In this document: piece by piece, positions 5,585 to 11,340 of the stretch
How the letters are laid out: the number at the start of each line of letters is the position of its first letter
How positions within the stretch are numbered: position 1 is the stretch's first letter
Assembly (NCBI GenBank): GCA_943326825.2
Contig: CALPUT020000046.1
Span: 1 to 11,340, forward strand
Length of the DNA: 11,340 bases
DNA from: Chryseobacterium gleum
GTDB taxonomy: Bacteria > Bacteroidota > Bacteroidia > Flavobacteriales_D > Crocinitomicaceae
Reading direction: 5' to 3'
Notes under the pieces: generated by a model
Told to the model about the DNA's origin: nothing
Database searches by the model: none
The model's input: the letters and a program-made list of their open reading frames with translations, nothing else
Translations under genes and position numbers: made by a program

Positions 5585-8032
5585 ATGAACGATATATTTG
5601 AAAAAACATTATTACAATTAGCAGGTAACGGAGAAACAGAAGCTGAATTTATTCCTTTAATCACTTCAGAAGAAGAGAAACAAATGAATTCACAAGATTT
5701 CCCTGATGAATTACCAATTTTACCACTAAGAAACAATGTACTTTTCCCAGGTGTTGTTATTCCAATAACTGTAGGAAGAGACAAGTCGATTAAATTAATA
5801 CAAGAGGCGAATAAAGGAACGAAAATTATTGGTGTTGTATCTCAAAAAAATCAAGAAGAAGAAAATCCAAGTTTTGATGATTTACATTCAATAGGAACAG
5901 TTGCACAAATTATTCGTTTATTGAAAATGCCTGATGGAAGTTCTACTGTAATCATTCAAGGTAAACGACGTTTTCATATGGTTGCTCCAATACAAACTGA
6001 ACCTTATTTAAAGGCTAAAGTTGATTTATTGGTTGAACCAGAAGTTGATAAAAAGAACAAAGAATTAACCTTGATGTTTAAGACAATCAAGGATTTAGCA
6101 TTGCAAATAATTCGCGACAGTCCAAATATTCCTTCAGAAGCTTCTTTTGCAATTGGAAACATAGACAGTCCAACATTTTTAGTGAATTTCATTTCTTCGA
6201 ACATGAATGCAGATGTGCATAAAAAGCAAGAAATGTTAGAACAATTGGATTTGAAAAAACGTGTAGGAATGGTTATGGAACACCTTTCTATGGAAATTCA
6301 AATGTTGGAGATGCGTAATGAAATCCAATCGAAAGTAAGAAGAGATTTAGACCGTCAGCAACGAGAATATTTTTTACATCAAGAGATTAAAACCATTCAA
6401 GATGAATTAGGCGATAATCCTCAAGCACAAGATGTTGAAGATATGCGTGCTCGAGCTGAAACTAAAAAATGGGACGAAAAAGTTGCTAAAATCTTTACTA
6501 AGGAATTGGAGCGTTTTCAACGCATGAATCCTCAAGGTGCTGAATATTCAGTTCAATTAAATTATTTAGATTTATTATTAGAATTACCTTGGGGAGAATA
6601 CTCTAAAGATAAATTAGATTTAAAAAGGGCTGCAAAAATCCTTGATAAAGACCATTATGGTTTAGAAGATGTAAAAAAACGTATTCTTGAATATTTAGCT
6701 GTTTTAAAGTTGAAAGGAAACATGAAATCTCCAATTTTATGTTTCTATGGTCCTCCAGGAGTTGGTAAAACTTCATTAGGACGTTCAATTTCAGAAGCTT
6801 TAGGAAGAAAATACATTAGAATGTCTTTAGGTGGAGTTCATGATGAATCTGAAGTCCGCGGACATAGAAAAACCTATATTGGTGCTATGCCAGGACGTAT
6901 TATTCAAAACATCAAAAAAACGGGAATTTCAAATCCTGTATTTGTACTAGATGAGATTGATAAACTTGGAAAAAGTAATCATGGGGATCCTTCTTCTGCA
7001 ATGTTGGAAGTTTTAGATCCTGAACAGAATCATGAATTTTATGATAATTATGTAGAAACTGAGTATGATTTATCTCGTATAATGTTTATTGCTACAGCAA
7101 ATAATCTATCGACAATTCCAGGTCCATTAAGAGATCGTATGGAAATCATCGAAGTAAATGGATATACTGTTGAAGAGAAAATAGAAATAGTAAAACGTCA
7201 TTTAGTTCCAAAACAAATTGAAGAACACGGAATCACTAAAAAAGATTTCTCAATTGATGCGAAAATCATTGAAACAGTCATTGAAGAGTATACAAGTGAA
7301 TCTGGAGTTCGTGGATTAGATAAAAAAATCGCCAAATTGGTTCGAAATAGAGCAAGACAGATTGCGATGGAAGAAGAGATTCAACCAAAAGTAACTAAAG
7401 AAGAATTGTTTACTGTTTTAGGAGCGGGTAGAGGTAGAACTAAATACGATAACAATAGTGTTGCTGGAGTAGTAACTGGTTTAGCTTGGACAAGTGTTGG
7501 AGGTGATATTTTATTCATAGAATCTTCTATCACGAAAGGAAAAGGTAAACTTACATTGACAGGTAATTTAGGGGATGTAATGAAAGAATCAGCTGTTATT
7601 GCTTTAGAATATTTGAAAGCTCACAGTGATTGGTTAAATTTATCTCAAGAAGTTTTTGATAATTTTAATGTTCATATTCACGTTCCAGAAGGTGCAACGC
7701 CAAAAGATGGACCAAGTGCTGGGATAACAATGTTAACTTCTTTAGCTTCTTTGTTCTCTCAACGAAAAGTGAAAAAGAACTTAGCGATGACTGGTGAAAT
7801 CACTTTGAGAGGAGAAGTTTTACCGGTAGGTGGAATCAAAGAGAAAATCTTAGCAGCTAAGAGAGCGAGTATAAAAGAAATTATTCTTTGTGAAAAGAAC
7901 AAAAAAGACATTGAGGAAATTAATCCAACTTACTTAAAAGGATTAACGTTTCATTATGTGAAAACCATGAAAGAAGTAATTGATATTGCATTGACAAAAG
8001 ATAAAGTAGATAATGCTATTGAAGTGAAATAA
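5585..8032 (+). CDS. lon: ATP-dependent Lon protease
   Basis: Lon is a cytoplasmic hexameric AAA+ serine protease that degrades misfolded and regulatory proteins. The 815-residue chain is full length. In order: an acidic N-terminal lead (1-42), the substrate-binding LON domain from LPILPLRNNVLFPG (43-56), a coiled region around 220-290 (DRQQREYFLHQ at 256-266), the AAA+ module with Walker A GPPGVGKT (389-396) and Walker B VFVLDEIDK (452-460), and the protease domain. Catalytic Ser711 lies in PKDGPSAG, and Lys754 in GGIKEK lines up with E. coli Lys722 by spacing. The start at 5585 is chosen because flavobacterial Lon proteins carry a similar acidic lead with an (E)xIPL(L/I)T segment; starting at the next Met (residue 34) would remove it. 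It appears to be a single-gene unit with its own upstream region and a strong terminator. Lon is often heat-induced; any such control here would act through the region at 5444-5552. Confidence 0.98.
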   Translation: MNDIFEKTLLQLAGNGETEAEFIPLITSEEEKQMNSQDFPDELPILPLRNNVLFPGVVIPITVGRDKSIKLIQEANKGTKIIGVVSQKNQEEENPSFDDLHSIGTVAQIIRLLKMPDGSSTVIIQGKRRFHMVAPIQTEPYLKAKVDLLVEPEVDKKNKELTLMFKTIKDLALQIIRDSPNIPSEASFAIGNIDSPTFLVNFISSNMNADVHKKQEMLEQLDLKKRVGMVMEHLSMEIQMLEMRNEIQSKVRRDLDRQQREYFLHQEIKTIQDELGDNPQAQDVEDMRARAETKKWDEKVAKIFTKELERFQRMNPQGAEYSVQLNYLDLLLELPWGEYSKDKLDLKRAAKILDKDHYGLEDVKKRILEYLAVLKLKGNMKSPILCFYGPPGVGKTSLGRSISEALGRKYIRMSLGGVHDESEVRGHRKTYIGAMPGRIIQNIKKTGISNPVFVLDEIDKLGKSNHGDPSSAMLEVLDPEQNHEFYDNYVETEYDLSRIMFIATANNLSTIPGPLRDRMEIIEVNGYTVEEKIEIVKRHLVPKQIEEHGITKKDFSIDAKIIETVIEEYTSESGVRGLDKKIAKLVRNRARQIAMEEEIQPKVTKEELFTVLGAGRGRTKYDNNSVAGVVTGLAWTSVGGDILFIESSITKGKGKLTLTGNLGDVMKESAVIALEYLKAHSDWLNLSQEVFDNFNVHIHVPEGATPKDGPSAGITMLTSLASLFSQRKVKKNLAMTGEITLRGEVLPVGGIKEKILAAKRASIKEIILCEKNKKDIEEINPTYLKGLTFHYVKTMKEVIDIALTKDKVDNAIEVK

Positions 8033-8058
8033 ATTAATACTCATATATTTTAAAAATG

Positions 8059-8087
8059 AAAGTTGTCTTATTAGGGCAACTTTTTTT
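8059..8087 (+). terminator. Intrinsic terminator of lon
   Basis: AAAGTTGTC (8059-8067) pairs with GGCAACTTT (8075-8083), 9 bp with one G-U pair and a 7-nt loop, followed by an unbroken run of seven T's (8081-8087). It begins 26 nt after the lon stop codon. This is a textbook rho-independent terminator. Confidence 0.9.
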
Positions 8088-8242
8088 ATTGAACCATATA
8101 AGAGATTTAAGGGCATATAAGAAGTGTTTGAAATATTGTAGTGGATATTTATTATCAAATAATTATTTTCCCTTATTTTGCTTTGAAAATATATTTGATC
8201 TAATAAACGTTAGTTCAAGTTAAAAAGGTAAGGATACTTAGA
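8088..8242. other. Non-coding stretch with three spaced ATATAAG-type units
   Basis: No gene or credible promoter is seen here. Three AT(A/T)TAAG heptamers lie at 8096-8102, 8105-8111 and 8115-8121, about 9-10 nt apart. This resembles the 5' edge of an intergenic repeat (CCATATAAG...ATATAAG) that I associate with Flavobacteriales genomes; the rest appears decayed. From about 8125 to 8242 I see only AT-rich sequence with no clear structure. Confidence 0.4.
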
Positions 8243-8451
8243 TTACCCTCCTTGAGGAGGGATTAAAGGGAGGTGACTACCGTAAATCAAATTCGGAAAT
8301 TAAAAATTTTCACCACATTTAAGAGCTTGCCCCAAATTTTTATTGGGAAGGGTTGAGGAGATGATAACCGTGATTCTAATTTTGTATCGGTATTACTTCG
8401 AACTTAAGATTATTATTGTCATCCCCCTTAATCCCCCTTCAAAGGGGGAAA
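8243..8451. repeat. Composite palindromic element with imperfect 34-bp inverted ends (REP- or MITE-like)
   Basis: The left end (8243-8277) and the reverse complement of the right end (8418-8451) match at 27 of 34 aligned positions with one gap. Each has a G/C hairpin (CCCTCC-TTGA-GGAGGG at 8246-8261; CCCCC-TTCAAA-GGGGG at 8433-8448) next to a GGGATTAA-GGG-TGAC-like tail that points inward. A third, degenerate unit lies inside (8327-8371): a CCCAA...TTGGG hairpin followed by GGAGATGATAACCGT, which matches 12 of 15 bases of the left unit's GGAGGTGACTACCGT (8269-8283). So there are two direct units and one inverted unit. It sits between convergent genes, a common place for REP-type elements. There is no coding frame and no obvious target duplication. 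I recognise this C/G-run palindrome type from Bacteroidota but cannot name the family. Confidence 0.75.
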
Positions 8452-8487
8452 AAAAATGGTGTTTTAACATTGTTAAAACACCATTTT
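8449..8487 (-). terminator. Strong terminator of the cyclophilin gene
   Basis: A perfect 16-bp stem (8453-8468 with 8472-8487) closes on a 3-nt loop, and on the minus strand it is followed by eight U's (8449-8456, partly within the stem). It starts about 21 nt past the cyclophilin stop. The T tract adjoins the end of the composite palindromic element. With little T tract on the plus strand, it mainly serves minus-strand transcripts, but the stem may also block read-through from lon. Confidence 0.9.
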
Positions 8488-8508
8488 AAAAATTTATCTA
8501 AATTTAGA

Positions 8509-8961
8509 TTAGTCAATAATCTCAATAGAATCAATTGAATCATTTTCACGAATTGCATCTAAAACATCTTCTCCTGAAGATAATTTTCCAAAACAAGTAT
8601 GAACTCCATCTAAGTGAGCAGTGTTTGCTCTACCGTGAACTACGAAAAATTGAGAACCACCAGTGTTTCTTCCAGCGTGAGCCATTGATAAAACACCTCT
8701 GTCGTGGTATTGATTTCCTCCTTTTGTTTCGCAATCAATTTTGTAACCTGGCCCACCTGTACCAGCCATTCCTTTAGCACCATCTTTTGAATTTGGGCAT
8801 CCACCTTGAATAACAAAGTTTGGAATAACTCTGTGCCATTTTAAACCATCATAAAAACCACTTTTAGCTAATTTCACAAAGTTAGCAACTGTTTTAGGAG
8901 TATCTGTTTCGTAGAAATCTACATGCATTTCTCCTTTATTTGTTTTAATTACTGCTTTCAT
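8509..8961 (-). CDS. Cyclophilin-type peptidyl-prolyl cis-trans isomerase, cytoplasmic
   Basis: The protein speeds cis-trans isomerisation of X-Pro bonds during folding. At 150 residues it is a minimal single-domain cyclophilin without signal peptide, so a cytoplasmic, PpiB-like role fits. The catalytic arginine is Arg44 in WHRVIPNFVIQGG (42-54), with Phe49 and Gln52 in the same motif. GGSQFFV (101-107) supplies the hydrophobic pocket, and LDGVHTCFGKL (117-127) gives the last conserved strand. The tryptophan that contacts cyclosporin in human CypA (Trp121) corresponds to His116 here, as bacterial forms often differ there. The start matches the family N-terminus (MKAVIKTNKGEM). It lies 51 nt downstream of yidC in the same direction with no clear promoter or terminator between, so it may be read from the pyrG-yidC transcript. 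It ends at a strong terminator. Confidence 0.95.
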   Translation of the reverse strand: MKAVIKTNKGEMHVDFYETDTPKTVANFVKLAKSGFYDGLKWHRVIPNFVIQGGCPNSKDGAKGMAGTGGPGYKIDCETKGGNQYHDRGVLSMAHAGRNTGGSQFFVVHGRANTAHLDGVHTCFGKLSSGEDVLDAIRENDSIDSIEIID

Positions 8962-8992
8962 ATTTTTGTTTTAATTTTTCTTAATCAAATAG

Positions 8993-9016
8993 GTAGTTGA
9001 GCGAAGTCGAAACTAC
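8993..9016. repeat. Short palindromic repeat (TGAGCGAAGTCGAAA type) overlapping the yidC stop
   Basis: GTAGTT (8993-8998) and AACTAC (9011-9016) form the outer stem, with the core GAGCGAAGTCGA between them adding two more pairs around a bulge. The TGAGCGAAGTCGAAA core is a motif I recognise as a very common intergenic palindrome in Bacteroidota. On the minus strand the yidC TAG stop (9015-9013) lies inside its first arm. No U tract follows, so it is not a standard terminator. Confidence 0.65.
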
Positions 9017-10878
9017 TTTTTCTTTCTAATTTCCATTTGTTGTTTTTGAGCTGTTTGCATTGCTTCTATACGTTCTTGGAATTTAGATTTTTTCTTAACG
9101 GTTGTTTTGTTAGCTACTTTACGTGCTGCCATTTTCTCTTTTAATTTCGTTTCATCAACAAAGAATTTTTTGATTCCAACCATCATTAAGATTGAAATTA
9201 ATGTTGAAATGAAATAATAATAACTTAAACCTGAAGAATAATTGTTGAATACAAAAATCATCATGATTGGGAAAATATACATAATCACTTTCATGTTTGG
9301 CATACCAGGTTGTTGAGGTTGTTGCATATTACCACTATTTATAAATGTATAAATAATCGTTGTTGCAGCCATCAAAATTGTAAACAAACTCATGTGATCA
9401 CCATATGGCCAAACATTTATACCAAAATTCCAAATAGAATCGTAAGATGATAAATCTTCTGCCCATAAAAATGGTTTTTGACGTAAACCAAAAGTCGCAG
9501 GGAAAAATCTGAAAACCGCTAATAAGACTGGCATCTGAATCAACATTGGAACACAGCCAGCTAATGGGCTTGCGCCAGACTCTTTGTAAAGAGCCATCAT
9601 TTCAGATTGCTTTTTCATTGCATCTTCCTTGTTTGGGAATTTCGCATTTAATTCATCAATTTCTGGTTTTAAAATTTTCATTTTAACAGAAGAAACAAAC
9701 ATTTTCCATTGAATAGGTGATAAGATTAACTTCAACACTAAAGTCAAACATAAAATTGCCCATCCTAATCCCATTTCAGTGCTTGCGAAGAAATCGAAAA
9801 CTGGTTGAACGGCATATAAGTTGATCCATCTAAATAATCCCCATCCGTAATTTAAAATATCATCATAACCTTGATCATATTTCTTCAAAACTGAATAATC
9901 ATTAGGACCAAAGAACCAATTCATTTGAATGTCTGCTTGTCCAGTATTTGATAAGTTTAAATTTGCAACAGCTGTAAAATCTTTTAAGTTTTTATAAATA
10001 CGATCGTCACCAGCTTTATAGGTTTTAACTAAGAATTTTGAACCATTTTTTCCAAAACCACTAATTGGACGAAGAATTGAAGAGAAGTAACTTTGTTTAA
10101 ATGCTATCCATTCAATATTATCTTCAGCTTCTGTGAAATCATCAGAAGTTTCACTTAAATTATCTAAACCTGCTTCTTTGTATTTATAACAAATCGTAGA
10201 AACTCTTCTTTGTTCAGAAAATAAACGCTCTGTTTTTCTAAATGCAGTTTCCCATCTGAATTGAACATTTTGTGGAGCCACTTTTCCTGAAAAACCTTCT
10301 AAGTGAATTGCATAATCTAAATCATATGCATCTTTTTTTAACTTGTAAGTATATTCAATCGTTTGTCCATCATTTGGATGTAATTCAAAAGTAATTGAAT
10401 TTGCAGTTTGTTTTTTTACTTCAAACTTTAAATTACCAGTTCTGAAATTTTTACCATTGATTGGGAAAGCTAATTCGTTTTTTGCATCACCATCCAAGAA
10501 TAAACGCATTGGTTTATGTTCTTGATCATTATTCGCATAATCAGTGTATGTTTCATAGCCTTTCAAGTAAACAGCAGCAACTTTACCACCTTTAGTTGAA
10601 AAATCAACGATCATTTTTTTATTTTCTAAACGAATCAAATCACCTTTATCAACTACTTGAACATTTGAATTTGATTTTTTTATTGAAGCTTTTTTAGCTG
10701 TAACTTTTATTTCTTTTGCAGCTTTTTCCTTTTTACTTGCTTCTTTTTGTTTTGCAGCTATTTCTTTCGCTTTATTCTCTTGCGCTTTTCTTTCTTTTGC
10801 TGAAGGTTGACTCATAATACTGAAAACAGTAAGAATAAGTCCCATTAAAACTAATCCGTAAACGGTCTTTTTATCCAT
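9013..10878 (-). CDS. yidC: Membrane protein insertase YidC
   Basis: YidC inserts and folds inner-membrane proteins, alone or with SecYEG. The 621 residues follow the Gram-negative plan: a first membrane helix (about 5-23), a very Lys/Ala-rich linker (28-70), a large periplasmic beta domain (about 80-345), then the conserved core of five helices (from about 370 to 570) and a Lys-rich C-terminal tail (571-621). The cytoplasmic hairpin contains KMKILKPEIDELNAKFP (399-415), and ASPLAGCVPMLIQMPVLLAVFRFF (436-459) is the family signature. Lys383 in VLKLILSPI stands where E. coli has Arg366, so the positive charge in the insertion groove is kept as lysine. The basic C-tail could contact ribosomes. 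It starts 2 nt after the pyrG stop, so the two are cotranscribed. The stop codon lies within a short palindromic repeat. Confidence 0.97.
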   Translation of the reverse strand: MDKKTVYGLVLMGLILTVFSIMSQPSAKERKAQENKAKEIAAKQKEASKKEKAAKEIKVTAKKASIKKSNSNVQVVDKGDLIRLENKKMIVDFSTKGGKVAAVYLKGYETYTDYANNDQEHKPMRLFLDGDAKNELAFPINGKNFRTGNLKFEVKKQTANSITFELHPNDGQTIEYTYKLKKDAYDLDYAIHLEGFSGKVAPQNVQFRWETAFRKTERLFSEQRRVSTICYKYKEAGLDNLSETSDDFTEAEDNIEWIAFKQSYFSSILRPISGFGKNGSKFLVKTYKAGDDRIYKNLKDFTAVANLNLSNTGQADIQMNWFFGPNDYSVLKKYDQGYDDILNYGWGLFRWINLYAVQPVFDFFASTEMGLGWAILCLTLVLKLILSPIQWKMFVSSVKMKILKPEIDELNAKFPNKEDAMKKQSEMMALYKESGASPLAGCVPMLIQMPVLLAVFRFFPATFGLRQKPFLWAEDLSSYDSIWNFGINVWPYGDHMSLFTILMAATTIIYTFINSGNMQQPQQPGMPNMKVIMYIFPIMMIFVFNNYSSGLSYYYFISTLISILMMVGIKKFFVDETKLKEKMAARKVANKTTVKKKSKFQERIEAMQTAQKQQMEIRKKK

Positions 10879-10880
10879 AT

Positions 10881-11340
10881 TTATTTTTTGTTATGCGTAA
10901 GTGCAGCGTTAATAAATGCCACAAATAAAGGATGTGGGTTCGCTACTGTACTTTTATATTCTGGGTGAAATTGTGTTCCAATAAACCAAGGATGATTTGG
11001 AAGTTCAACAACTTCCACCAATCCTGTTTCTGGATTTTTTCCTGTTGCAAGCATTCCGTTTGCTTCAAATTCTTCTAAATATTGATTATTGAATTCAAAA
11101 CGGTGACGGTGACGTTCGTAAATTAAATCCGTATTGTATGCAGCGAAAATGTTTGATTTTGGTTTCAATTGACATTTGTAAGCTCCCAAACGCATTGTCC
11201 CACCTAAGTTCGCAATCGTTTTTTGCTCTTCCATCATACTGATTACAGGATGTTTACAATCTTCAGCAATTTCAGTTGTATGTGCATCCTCATGCCCCAA
11301 GACGTGTCTAGCAAATTCAATTACAGCACATTGCATTCCT
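10881..11340 (-). CDS. pyrG: CTP synthase, C-terminal glutaminase part (5' part outside window)
   Basis: CTP synthase makes CTP from UTP, ATP and glutamine, the last step of de novo pyrimidine nucleotide synthesis. Only about 152 codons, the end of the class I glutamine amidotransferase domain, are in the window. The first full codon is the Gly of the GICLGMQ nucleophile motif, so the catalytic cysteine falls just beyond the edge. The other two triad residues are present in GTQFHPEYKS (His and Glu, matching E. coli His515 and Glu517). RLGAYKCQL and the YERHRHRFEFNN segment are typical of PyrG and set it apart from other amidotransferases. An internal ATG at 11336 is not the start. The stop is 2 nt before yidC. 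The gene is intact as far as seen. Confidence 0.97.
   Translation of the reverse strand, partial: GMQCAVIEFARHVLGHEDAHTTEIAEDCKHPVISMMEEQKTIANLGGTMRLGAYKCQLKPKSNIFAAYNTDLIYERHRHRFEFNNQYLEEFEANGMLATGKNPETGLVEVVELPNHPWFIGTQFHPEYKSTVANPHPLFVAFINAALTHNKK

Noticed and set aside
7943..8158. 71-codon minus-strand frame at the end of lon
   Set aside because: It runs through the lon C-terminus and the lon terminator, so it is a chance frame.
8243..8451. The repeated hairpins considered as a CRISPR array
   Set aside because: There are only three diverged units in mixed orientation with unequal spacing, no spacers of constant length and no cas genes.
8535..8777. 80-codon plus-strand frame opposite the cyclophilin
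   Set aside because: It is entirely antisense to conserved cyclophilin sequence, with no recognisable domain.

Overview
The window looks like chromosomal DNA from a low-GC Bacteroidota bacterium, most likely of the order Flavobacteriales. The support is AT-rich coding sequence with poor Shine-Dalgarno spacing, TAnnTTTG-type -7 promoter boxes, a YidC with a long Lys-rich segment after its first membrane helix, a Lon with a flavobacterial-type N-terminus, the pyrG-yidC pair, and two kinds of intergenic palindrome that I recognise from this phylum. I cannot name a genus. There are nine genes, all intact except the two cut by the window edges, and no tRNA, rRNA, CRISPR array, transposase or phage gene.

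Layout. Positions 1-1425 (minus) hold nearly all of a class II CCA-adding tRNA nucleotidyltransferase with an HD domain, truncated only by the window edge. A 131-nt divergent promoter region separates it from a five-gene plus-strand operon (1557-5414) in which every gene overlaps the next: dapF, a 177-residue protein of unknown function, a GNAT acetyltransferase, mltG, and a Tat-exported glycosylasparaginase. A 170-nt regulatory gap follows, with a possible sigma-54 promoter and a hairpin. Next comes lon (5585-8032), closed by a strong intrinsic terminator. The 8033-8508 gap between convergent genes holds a decayed ATATAAG-type repeat and a 209-bp composite palindromic element. On the minus strand are a cyclophilin (8509-8961), yidC (9013-10878) and the 3' end of pyrG (10881-11340).

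How the genes work together. The operon has a cell-envelope theme: DapF makes meso-diaminopimelate for peptidoglycan, MltG cuts nascent glycan strands at the inner membrane, and the glycosylasparaginase acts outside the cytoplasm on N-glycan-asparagine. The unknown protein between dapF and the acetyltransferase is translationally embedded in this set. The sigma-54-like site and hairpin ahead of lon suggest its own stress-type control, separate from the operon upstream. pyrG and yidC are separated by 2 nt and are surely cotranscribed; the cyclophilin may be the last gene of that transcript.

Nothing here is a clearly new multi-gene system. The best leads are the possible permuted papain-like fold of the 177-residue protein, the composite palindromic element after lon, the lon regulatory region, and the probable leaderless divergent promoters between cca and dapF.
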